A DNA stretch of 64,000 nucleotides. It comes from Methylocystis sp. SC2. GTDB taxonomy: Bacteria > Pseudomonadota > Alphaproteobacteria > Rhizobiales > Beijerinckiaceae. A program made the position numbers and the translations under genes. Positions 55,036-62,334 of the stretch are shown here, in pieces. Under the pieces are notes generated by a model that saw only the letters and a list, made by a program, of their open reading frames with translations, made no database searches and was not told the origin of the DNA. Position 1 is the first letter of the stretch. Every line of letters begins with the position of its first letter. The DNA lies in NCBI RefSeq assembly GCF_000304315.1, contig NC_018485.1, positions 714,501-778,500 on the forward strand. The letters run 5' to 3'.

Positions 55036-55593
55036 CTCTTTCTCCTCTTTATATCCCTATCGCAACGACGGGAAGTCGACGCTCTCGCCGCGTGGACGGC
55101 GAGCGCGAAGTTCTAGCGGGCTTCGGCCAAGCGGCTCGGCGCGCCAATGTTGCTCCAGGCGGCGGGCGCGCCGCCGCCGACGCCTGGCGACGCGCCGAAG
55201 CGTGACAGTAGGACGCAGACTAAGCGTGCGGCTGCGATTCCGCTAGCGAGAAATTCGCCAACAAACGCGCGTTTTTGCGTTATGATTATTATATTAAATC
55301 AGTATATTGTTAACTTATTGCGGCGCAATATCATGGCTTTGCGCAGCCTGCGTCGACTCTTTTCTTTTTAGCGCGCTTGCGACGGCGGCGCGCCGCTGAT
55401 AGATAGGCCCCGCCTCGGCAACCAAGCCGGGGCATTCGCTTTGGTTTTCGACATCGGGCCGCGCCGGCAGTTCGTTTAACGAACTTTTCGTCCAGCCTCG
55501 CGTTTTAGCCGCGGGGGACGTCCGATCGCCGAAAGCCGATCTGCAACGCTAACCCTTGCCGGCGCCGCCCTCTCTGGGCTCTCGGGAGAACAA
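55036..55593. other. Long intergenic region between precursor gene and rpsA
   Basis: These 558 bp separate divergent genes and must hold both promoters. On the minus strand a TATAAA lies about 15 bp before the precursor ATG, next to the ribosome site. Bases 55276-55335 are strikingly AT-rich for this genome. A bulged hairpin (GCCCC at 55407-55411, GGGGC at 55429-55433) and a perfect 8-bp inverted repeat (55469-55476 and 55478-55485) followed by TTTT lie in the probable rpsA leader. A 12-codon frame starting at ATG 55333 is also present. No convincing gene is seen, and cmk, often before rpsA, is absent. Confidence 0.5.
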
Positions 55594-57339
55594 ATGTCCG
55601 CCACGACCGATCGCGCGCCTACGCGCGAAGATTTCGCCGCTCTGCTTGATGAGAGCTATGGCCAGAACGAGGCCTTCGAAGGCTCCGTCATCAAGGGCCG
55701 CGTCGTCGCCATCGAAAAGGATGTCGCCGTCATCGACATCGGCCTCAAGACCGAGGGCCGCGTCGCAATCAAGGAATTCACCGGCTATGGCCGCGACCCC
55801 GCCCCCCAAGTGGGCGAAGAGGTCGAAGTCTACCTGGAGCGCGTCGAGAACGCGCTCGGCGAAGCCGTCATCTCGCGCGATAAGGCGCGGCGCGAAGAGA
55901 GCTGGGTCAAGCTCGAAAAAGCCTTCGAGACCAATGAAAAGGTCGAGGGCGTCATCTTCAATCAGGTCAAGGGCGGCTTCACCGTCGACCTCGACGGCGC
56001 CGTGGCCTTTCTGCCGCGCAGCCAGGTCGACATTCGTCCGATCCGCGACGTCGGCCCGCTGATGAACGTGCCGCAGCCGTTCCACATCCTGAAGATGGAC
56101 CGTCGCCGCGGCAATATCGTCGTCTCGCGCCGCACCGTGCTTGAAGAGAGCCGCGCCGAGCAGCGCCACGAGATCGTCGCCAACCTCGAAGAGGGACAGG
56201 TGATCGACGGCGTCGTGAAGAATATCACCGACTACGGCGCCTTCGTCGATCTCGGCGGCATCGACGGCCTGCTGCATGTCACCGACATCGCCTGGCGGCG
56301 CGTCAATCACCCGTCCGAGGTGCTGACCATCGGCCAGACCGTCAAGGTGAAGATCATCAAGATCAATCACGAGACGCACCGCATCTCGCTCGGCATGAAG
56401 CAGCTGCTCGAGGATCCCTGGCAGGGCATCGAGGCGAAATATCCGATCGGCGCCAGATTCCACGGCCGCGTGACCAACATCACCGACTATGGCGCTTTCG
56501 TCGAACTGGAGCCTGGCATCGAAGGCCTCGTCCATGTCTCGGAAATGAGCTGGACGAAAAAGAACGTCCATCCCGGCAAGATCGTCTCGACGAGCCAGGA
56601 AGTCGACGTTCAGGTGCTCGAGGTCGATCCGGTCAAACGCCGAATCTCGCTGGGTCTCAAGCAGTGCCTGCAGAATCCGTGGGAGGCCTTCGCCGAGAAG
56701 CATCCGATCGGCTCGACCGTCTCCGGCGAAGTCAAGAACAAGACCGAGTTCGGACTCTTCATCGGCCTCGACGGCGACGTGGACGGCATGGTCCATCTTT
56801 CGGATCTCGACTGGAACCGTCCCGGCGAGCAGGTCATCGAGGAGTATAAGAAGGGCGACACGATCAACGCCCAGGTTCTCGACGTCGACGTCGAGAAGGA
56901 GCGCATCTCGCTCGGCGTCAAGCAGCTGGCGGGCGATCCGTTCGCTTCCGTCAGCGCCGAAGAAGGCGGCGAGCTCAGAAAGGGCCTCGTCGTCACCTGC
57001 GAGGTGATCGAGGTGAAGGAGTCCGGCATCGACGTGAAGATCGCCGGCACCGATCTCTCCACCTTCATCAAGCGCAGCGAACTCGCGCGCGACCGCGCCG
57101 ACCAGCGCCCGGAACGGTTCGCCGTCGGCGAGAAGGTCGACGCCCGCGTGACGCTGTTCGACCGCAAGGCCCGCAAGGTCTCCGTCTCGATCAAGGCGCT
57201 CGAAGTCGCTGAAGAGAAGGAGGCGATCGCGCAATATGGCTCGGCCGACTCCGGCGCGTCGCTCGGCGACATTCTCGGCGCGGCGCTTAAAGCCCGCGAA
57301 GAGACGCCCAAGAAGGGCAAGAAGGACGAGGAAGAGTAA
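55594..57339 (+). CDS. rpsA: 30S ribosomal protein S1
   Basis: S1 binds mRNA on the small subunit and promotes initiation on structured leaders. The 581-residue protein contains about six S1 repeats, each with a core like [23 protein letters not shown] or [18 protein letters not shown], the repeats being separated by [10 protein letters not shown]-type linkers ([39 protein letters not shown]). The C-terminus is rich in Lys and Glu. GGGAGA precedes the ATG at 55594. It is monocistronic, with a long leader and a strong terminator. Confidence 0.98.
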   Translation: [581 protein letters not shown]

Positions 57340-57362
57340 GATCTCCTCGACCGGCGGTTTCA

Positions 57363-57395
57363 GGCCCGCGCCGCAAGGCGCGGGCCTTTTCTTTG
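57363..57395 (+). terminator. Rho-independent terminator after rpsA
   Basis: GGCCCGCGCC (57363-57372) and GGCGCGGGCC (57377-57386) form a perfect 10-bp stem with a GCAA tetraloop. TTTTCTTT follows directly. It lies 24 bp after the rpsA stop. Confidence 0.92.
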
Positions 57396-57525
57396 GCGTC
57401 GCGTAAACCTTTCATTCACCATGCCTCAATTCGCACGGGGCCGTTAACGCTAACTTCTGAAACTCCTGGGCAAACTCGACGCGTTTTCCGCCCGCGGCCG
57501 CCGCGGGCCGCCGGAGTCGCGTCCT

Positions 57526-58461
57526 ATGAGCGTTGCCGAAATCGACCCCAACTACAGGCGTTATGCGCAGCCGCTGCGCGCCCGCCCGGTGGGCGCTTGC
57601 GCAGCGATCGGCATGGGCGTCGGCGCGACGCTCATTCTCCTCGCCGCACTCGTCCTTCTTCCGCGGGGACCTATGATCGCTGAACCGAAAATCGCGGCGA
57701 ACGTCGAGCAACCCAGCGTCGCTGTCGCGCCATCGCGCAAGATTTCCGCCAAGGTTTCCGTCGAAGCCATCGAGGCCTCGGCGCTGATGGCGAAGCCCTT
57801 CAGCGCATTCGACATCGCCGCGCCGGAATTCGACCGGGAGAAGAAAACGATCGCCGTGCGCGACAGCGAAAACGGCTCCGGCCGTATCGACACGATCGCC
57901 GTCGGGCAATTCGCCATGGGCGCGCCGTTCATGCGCGTCGATATTCATCAGGACATCGTCGACAAGGAAAAAACATCCGATTTCTTCCTCGACATGACCC
58001 GACACGCCGCCCAGGCGGGCCTCAACGTCGCGAAGATCGGCCACCCGAGCGCGCTCATCACCAAATTCGGGGCGTTTGAGACGGCCGACATACGGCTCTC
58101 GCAAACCGCATCCGAGGGCGTCGCGGCAAGCGAGCGCAGCTGCATCGCGGCGCGTTTCATCGATGGGAAGCTCGCGCTCGAAATCGCCGGACTGGCCTGC
58201 GGCGAATCGGCGAAACCGATCGACCGGGTCGCGCTCGGCTGCCTGCTGGACCGCATCAACTACACGGCCAGTCCGGATAATCCGGCGCTGAACGACTTCT
58301 TCGCGCAAGCGGCGTCGACGCGCGCCATTGGCTGCGGCGACATCTCGCGCGACGACCTGACCGCGACGATCCCAGCGCAAAAGAACGCCGCGCGTCCGGC
58401 GCAGGGCGCGCGCCGCGCGCATGCGCGGCCATCGCGCCAAGGCGCGCAGATCACGCGCTAA
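57526..58461 (+). CDS. Membrane-anchored protein of unknown function
   Basis: The 311-residue protein has one clear membrane span near residues 23-45 (GACAAIGMGVGATLILLAALVLL) after a short cytoplasmic tail, and a periplasmic domain of about 230 residues. The domain has segments such as IDTIAVGQFAMGAPFMRVDIHQDI and CIAARFIDGKLALEIAGLACGESAKPIDRVALGCLLDRI with four cysteines. The C-terminal 35 residues are a Lys/Arg/Pro-rich tail. I recognise no family; the layout resembles conserved hypothetical proteins of Hyphomicrobiales. It lies between rpsA and a small exported protein. Confidence 0.75.
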   Translation: MSVAEIDPNYRRYAQPLRARPVGACAAIGMGVGATLILLAALVLLPRGPMIAEPKIAANVEQPSVAVAPSRKISAKVSVEAIEASALMAKPFSAFDIAAPEFDREKKTIAVRDSENGSGRIDTIAVGQFAMGAPFMRVDIHQDIVDKEKTSDFFLDMTRHAAQAGLNVAKIGHPSALITKFGAFETADIRLSQTASEGVAASERSCIAARFIDGKLALEIAGLACGESAKPIDRVALGCLLDRINYTASPDNPALNDFFAQAASTRAIGCGDISRDDLTATIPAQKNAARPAQGARRAHARPSRQGAQITR

Positions 58462-58576
58462 GCGTTCCGCATTCACCCTGTCGGCGGATTGCGGTCGGGA
58501 AAAGCCGGCTTTAATTCGCTTTTGCAAAACGATCCGCTATTATGAGATACGGCGTTCAGTCCGAAAGGGGATCGTG

Positions 58577-58915
58577 ATGCGCAGGAATAAAGTGCTGTCG
58601 GCGGGGCTCGCCTGTCTGGTGTTGTTCGCGGCGGGCGATGCGCTCGCCAAGTCCCGCTATCGCGTCGCCTCGAGCGACGCGTGTTGCGGCCGCGGTCCGA
58701 TCGACATCCAGCGCCGCAGCTGGCTCGATCCCGGCACCCAGGTGCCGGTCGGCAGCACCAACCGCTACATGGTCCAGCAGACCTACCTCAATCACGATCC
58801 GATCGAGCGCAACCAGCGCAGCTGGTATATGCAGGAGACGCTTCCGCAGCGGCCGCCCTACAACGCGAGCATGATCGTGCCCTACGACGAGGGTTTCCCG
58901 TTCTGGTGGCCGTAA
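58577..58915 (+). CDS. Small exported protein of unknown function
   Basis: The 112-residue product from ATG 58577 has a signal peptide (MRRNKVLSAGLACLVLFAAGDALA-K). The mature part of about 88 residues is rich in Arg, Tyr, Pro, Asn and Gln, with a Cys-Cys pair early on (SSDACCGRGP) and a repeated Q-R-S-W element (IQRRSWLDPG and RNQRSWYMQE). It ends in FPFWWP. AAAGGGGA precedes the ATG. No known family is recognised; its periplasmic or outer-membrane location is inferred from the signal. The gap to rpsD is 280 bp. Confidence 0.72.
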   Translation: MRRNKVLSAGLACLVLFAAGDALAKSRYRVASSDACCGRGPIDIQRRSWLDPGTQVPVGSTNRYMVQQTYLNHDPIERNQRSWYMQETLPQRPPYNASMIVPYDEGFPFWWP

Positions 58916-58936
58916 GTCGGCCTTTCTCAAGAAATC

Positions 58937-59195
58937 TTGACTTAGGGAGCGCATTCCTTTAGCTCCCCACGAGCCTGACGCGGCCCGTTCGCGCCAGGCC
59001 AGCACCCGTGGCGTTTGCTGCAAACGCCTGTCGGCCGGTTGACGGCAGAGGAGGGCGCGTTCTTGAAGCCCCGGCGCTGGCCGGGGGCGGCGAGAGACGC
59101 GAATCTGGACGACGTCCGAGCGCATCGCGCCGGGCGACTTTCGTCTGTCGCCTCTCGCACGCCGCAAACGCGACCATGAGAGGACGAGAGTCAAA
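58937..59195 (+). promoter_or_regulatory. Candidate rpsD promoter and structured leader
   Basis: TTGACT (58937-58942) and TAGCTC (58960-58965) are 17 bp apart and could be a promoter. Downstream, the leader can fold: GGCGAC and GTCGCC pair around 59129-59153, and GGCGGCGAGAG can pair with CTCTCGCACGCC. S4 regulates its own mRNA in some bacteria, so autoregulation here is possible but unproven. Confidence 0.3.
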
Positions 59196-59813
59196 GTGAC
59201 GAAGCGCGCAGAAGCAAAATATAAGCTCGACCGACGCCTGGGCCAGAACATCTGGGGCCGGCCGAAGAGCCCGGTCAACCGCCGCGAATATGGACCCGGA
59301 CAGCACGGACAGCGGCGCAAGGGCAAGCTCTCCGACTATGGCACGCAGCTGAAAGCCAAGCAGAAGCTCAAGGGTTACTACGGCAATATCTCCGAAAAGC
59401 AGTTTCGCAAATATTATGCGGAAGCGATCCGGTTGAAGGGCGACTCCGGCGACAATCTGATCGGCCTTTTGGAGCGGCGCCTCGACGCGATCGTCTATCG
59501 CGCGAAATTCGTTCCGACGGTCTTCGCCGCGCGCCAGTTCGTCAATCACGGCCACATCCGCGTCAACGGCAAGCGCGTCAACATTCCATCTTATCAGGTG
59601 AAGGTCGGCGACGTGATCGAGGTGAAGGAAGCCTCGAAACAGGCGGTGACCGTGCTCGAGGCGGTTCAGCTCGCCGAACGCGACGCGCCGGAATATTACG
59701 ACGTCGACCACTCCAAGATGACCGCGAAGCTCATCCGGGTGCCGCATGCGACGGAGGTGCCCTACCCCGTGCAGATGGAGCCGAACCTCGTCATCGAGTT
59801 CTATTCGCGCTAA
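59196..59813 (+). CDS. rpsD: 30S ribosomal protein S4
   Basis: S4 is a primary 16S-binding protein that starts assembly of the small-subunit body. The 205-residue protein has the alphaproteobacterial N-terminus [42 protein letters not shown], without the zinc cysteines found in some S4 proteins. The S4 RNA-binding domain [42 protein letters not shown] follows, and it ends [18 protein letters not shown]. The start is a GTG at 59196 after an AGAGGACGAGAG site. As is common in this group it is monocistronic, and a terminator follows. Confidence 0.98.
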   Translation: MTKRAEAKYKLDRRLGQNIWGRPKSPVNRREYGPGQHGQRRKGKLSDYGTQLKAKQKLKGYYGNISEKQFRKYYAEAIRLKGDSGDNLIGLLERRLDAIVYRAKFVPTVFAARQFVNHGHIRVNGKRVNIPSYQVKVGDVIEVKEASKQAVTVLEAVQLAERDAPEYYDVDHSKMTAKLIRVPHATEVPYPVQMEPNLVIEFYSR

Positions 59814-59839
59814 CCTCGACGCGCAGCAATGTAAAGGAG

Positions 59840-59865
59840 ACAGCCGCGTCGAGCGGCTGTTTTTA
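59840..59865 (+). terminator. Rho-independent terminator after rpsD
   Basis: ACAGCCGC (59840-59847) and GCGGCTGT (59853-59860) form a perfect 8-bp stem with a 5-nt loop, followed by TTTTT. It lies 26 bp after the rpsD stop. Confidence 0.9.
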
Positions 59866-59902
59866 TGTCCGTTCTTGACTGTCGGACCGCAATCGGAAAG
59901 TC

Positions 59903-60012
59903 TAGAGCGCCTCCCGATCACATGGACTCATGTGGTCGAAGGAACCGCTCAAAACCAAAATGGGAGCAGGTTCTCATCGAAAAAGTCCGTCAACTTTTTC
60001 GCAGCCTGCTCT
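59903..60012. repeat. Double-hairpin intergenic repeat, copy 2 (reverse orientation, degenerate)
   Basis: The sequence is a partly decayed reverse complement of the element at 32582-32696. It begins TAGAGC, contains CGATCACATG (59915-59924) and CATGTGGTCG (59929-59938) as one hairpin, then a CAAAACCAAAATGGGAGCAGGTTCTC-like segment, and ends with CCTGCTCT. It lies after the rpsD terminator. Confidence 0.8.
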
Positions 60013-60090
60013 TCCGCAAAAGCGCCGTCATCGCTTGCAAGCAAGCTGAAAGACGGCCGCAGCATCAAGGGAACGCAGAAGGAGAGGCGC

Positions 60091-60294
60091 GTGTCCGGGC
60101 TACCGAAGAAGCGGCCGGCGGAGAAGGAACGCAGTCAGCGCCCCCTCTGGATCGCGATCGGCGGCTTGCTGATCAGCGTTCTAAGCTACACCATGAGGGA
60201 CCTGATGCTCGGCGACGTCGTCTTCTGGTTCGGCGTCGTGCTCGCTTTTATCGGCGTGCTCTACTGGTTCATTCGACCGAAACACGGGCTGTAG
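60091..60294 (+). CDS. Small two-span membrane protein
   Basis: A GTG at 60091 preceded by AAGGAGAGG starts a 67-residue protein. After a Lys/Arg-rich cytoplasmic tail (LPKKRPAEKERSQRP) come two hydrophobic segments, LWIAIGGLLISVLSYTM and VVFWFGVVLAFIGVLYWFI, ending RPKHGL. No family is recognised. The strong ribosome site and clear two-span topology make it likely to be real. The open frame extends upstream through the repeat, but that part is not expected to be translated. Confidence 0.65.
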   Translation: MSGLPKKRPAEKERSQRPLWIAIGGLLISVLSYTMRDLMLGDVVFWFGVVLAFIGVLYWFIRPKHGL

Positions 60295-60388
60295 CGCCCG
60301 GTTAGCGGCGCCCTCCTCGCCAGATTTGATTTGCCACAATTGTCGAAGACGTTATGGTCTTCGCCGTCGCAACAGGTACGGACCGCAC

Positions 60389-61042
60389 ATGCCCTTCGCT
60401 TTTTTGCCCCGTCGTGGTTTTCTTGTCGGCGCCGCCTGCGCGCTCATCGCCGCGTCGCCCGCCTTCGCCGACAAGTCGCCTTCGGGCAAAGTCGCGGTCG
60501 ACGAGCTGATGGCGCCCAACGCCCTGCCGGACGTGGTCGAAGGCGCGGAGAACGCTCCCGTGACGATCGTCGAATATGCGTCGATGACGTGCAGCCACTG
60601 CGCGGCGTTCCATCACGATGTGTATCCGGAGCTGAAGAAGAAGTATATCGACACGGGCAAGGCGAAATTCATTTTGCGGGAGTTTCCGCTCGATCCGCTC
60701 GCGACGGCCGCCTTCATGCTGGCGCGCGAACTCGGCGACAAGCGCGACGCGACGGTCGATCTGCTGTTCTCGCAGCAGAAGAACTGGGCCTTCTCCGACA
60801 AGCCGCTTGACGGTCTCGCCAATGTGTTGAAACAGGCTGGCCTCGGTCAGGAGAAGTTCGAGGCCGTCTTGAAGGATCAGGCGCTTTACGAGAACGTCAA
60901 CAAGGTCCGTAATCGCGCCGCCGAGAAATTTGGCGTGAATTCTACGCCGACGTTCTTCGTCAATGGCGACAAATACACCGGCGAGATCGGCCTCGAGGAC
61001 TGGGACAAGATCATCGCGTCGAAGACGACCGCGGCGAAGTAA
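60389..61042 (+). CDS. DsbA-like thiol:disulfide oxidoreductase
   Basis: The 217-residue product from ATG 60389 has an export signal with a twin-arginine-like stretch (PRRGFLVGAACALIAASPAFA-D) and a DsbA/thioredoxin fold. The active site is TCSHC with Cys68 and Cys71, and the cis-proline loop is NSTPTFFVNGD. The usual helical insertion lies between them (SQQKNWAFSDKPLDGLANVLKQAGL). Such proteins oxidise or isomerise periplasmic disulfides; relatives in alphaproteobacteria are often labelled DsbA-family or ScsC-like. The partner DsbB is not in the window. The frame is open upstream to 60326, without a conserved N-terminus. Confidence 0.9.
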   Translation: MPFAFLPRRGFLVGAACALIAASPAFADKSPSGKVAVDELMAPNALPDVVEGAENAPVTIVEYASMTCSHCAAFHHDVYPELKKKYIDTGKAKFILREFPLDPLATAAFMLARELGDKRDATVDLLFSQQKNWAFSDKPLDGLANVLKQAGLGQEKFEAVLKDQALYENVNKVRNRAAEKFGVNSTPTFFVNGDKYTGEIGLEDWDKIIASKTTAAK

Positions 61043-61069
61043 TACGCATTCCGGCCGATCCGCTCGGCC

Positions 61070-61178
61070 GTCATTCCCGACGCTTCGCGCGAGCGAAGCG
61101 ATCGGGGATCAAGGGCGAACCGGCATTTCCGCATCGGCTCTTAATTCCGGGTCCTGCCGTCGGCCTGCCGGGAATGAC
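61070..61178. repeat. 109-bp palindromic intergenic element, copy 2
   Basis: GTCATTCCCG at the left end and CGGGAATGAC at the right end form perfect 10-bp terminal inverted repeats. The interior has a CGCTTCGC-GCGAAGCG palindrome. It matches the element at 14034-14140 in ends and length, with a diverged interior. It lies between the DsbA-like gene and the convergent recR. Confidence 0.82.
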
Positions 61179-61249
61179 GCGCCCAGCAGACAAATCGCCC
61201 GGAATTCGTATCTTACAATTTCCGCCTGAACGGCGCGCATGTCGTTCCG

Positions 61250-61855
61250 CTAAAAGACTGTCCGCCGCTCCAGCGCCGCCGCAAGCGTTCCCTCATCGAG
61301 ATAGTCGAGTTCGCCGCCGACCGGCACGCCATGGGCGAGACGCGTCACCTTGACGCCTGACGGCGCCAGCACATCGGCGACGTAATGCGCGGTCGTCTGG
61401 CCGTCGACGGTGGCGTTGACCGCGAGCACGACTTCGCGCGTGTCTCCGGCGCGCACGCGCGCGACGAGGCTGGCGATGGCGAGATCGTCCGGGCCGACGC
61501 CGTCCAGCGGCGACAGCACGCCGCCGAGCACGTGATAGCGCGCATTGAGCAGCCCCGCCCGCTCCAGCGCCCAGAGATCGGCGACCGTCTCGACGACGAC
61601 CAGAATCGATTCGTCGCGGCGCGCGTCGCGGCAGATCGTGCAGGGATCGCTCGTATCGATATTGCCGCAGACCGAGCACACGACGATGCGCTCCTGAGCG
61701 ACGCGCATCGCTTCCGCGAGCGGCGCCAGCAGTTCTTCGCGTTTGCGGATGAGGTGCAACACCGCGCGCCGCGCCGATCGCGGGCCGAGCCCTGGCAGCT
61801 TGGCCAGGAGCTGCACGAGCTTTTCGATTTCGGGACCGGCCACCTTTTCCGCCAT
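61250..61855 (-). CDS. recR: Recombination protein RecR
   Basis: RecR works with RecF and RecO to load RecA at gaps. The 201-residue protein has the helix-hairpin-helix region [21 protein letters not shown], a zinc finger with four cysteines ([16 protein letters not shown]), and the Toprim motif [17 protein letters not shown]. The conserved [18 protein letters not shown] and the C-terminal [25 protein letters not shown] follow. It is the last gene of dnaX-ybaB-recR on the minus strand. Confidence 0.98.
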   Translation of the reverse strand: MAEKVAGPEIEKLVQLLAKLPGLGPRSARRAVLHLIRKREELLAPLAEAMRVAQERIVVCSVCGNIDTSDPCTICRDARRDESILVVVETVADLWALERAGLLNARYHVLGGVLSPLDGVGPDDLAIASLVARVRAGDTREVVLAVNATVDGQTTAHYVADVLAPSGVKVTRLAHGVPVGGELDYLDEGTLAAALERRTVF

Positions 61856-61958
61856 AGCCGGATCAACGCCTCATGCGGTTTCGCGTCATGCCCGCGCTTG
61901 TCGCGCGCGTACGCGTCAGAATGCTACGCATAATTGGAAGCTTTGGGCGGCGTCATCA

Positions 61959-61987
61959 CCTGGACGGCCGGTTCAAGGCCGGCCAGG
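61959..61987. repeat. Strong hairpin between ybaB and recR
   Basis: CCTGGACGGCC (61959-61969) and GGCCGGCCAGG (61977-61987) form an 11-bp stem with one mismatch and a 7-nt loop. There is no T-run. It may be part of another short palindromic repeat, or a processing site in the dnaX-ybaB-recR transcript. Confidence 0.4.
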
Positions 61988-62010
61988 ACGCGAGAACTGC
62001 GCCAATCGCA

Positions 62011-62334
62011 TCAAAACGGCAGTTTGAAGCCCGGCGGCAGCGGCAGCCCGCCGGTGAGCGCTTTCATTTTTTCAGCCATCGCCTCCTCCGCCTTGGCGCG
62101 CGCCTGCATATGCGCCGTGAGGATCAGGTCTTGAAGAATTTCCTTCTCGTCGGGAGTCAGCAGACTGGGGTCGATGGAGATGCTTTTCATCCCGCCTTTC
62201 GCAGTGAGCGCGATCCTCACCATGCCGCCGCCCGCCTCGCCTTCGACGACGGTCTGTTCGAGCTCAAGCTGCGCTTCGGCCATTTTGGCCTGCATCTGCT
62301 GCGCCTGCTTCATCAGGCCCATGAAGTCCATCAT
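62011..62334 (-). CDS. ybaB: YbaB/EbfC nucleoid-associated protein
   Basis: YbaB/EbfC is a small dimeric DNA-binding protein. The 107-residue product has the family pattern MDFMGLMKQAQQMQAKMAEAQLELEQTVVEGEAGGGMVRIALTAKGGMKSISIDPSLL with a long N-terminal helix and a beta sheet, then the LTAHMQARAKAEEAMAEKM helix and a short Pro-rich tail. The start overlaps the dnaX stop by 4 bp (ATGA); Met2 at 62331 is an alternative. Its place between dnaX and recR is conserved across bacteria. Confidence 0.97.
   Translation of the reverse strand: MMDFMGLMKQAQQMQAKMAEAQLELEQTVVEGEAGGGMVRIALTAKGGMKSISIDPSLLTPDEKEILQDLILTAHMQARAKAEEAMAEKMKALTGGLPLPPGFKLPF

Noticed and set aside
55147..55371. A 74-codon plus-strand frame in the rpsA leader
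   Set aside because: It has no ribosome site, crosses an AT-rich patch and ends in a poorly supported C-terminus.
55549..57234. A 561-codon minus-strand frame opposite rpsA
   Set aside because: It is antisense to a conserved ribosomal protein and has the Asp/Leu-rich composition of a codon shadow.
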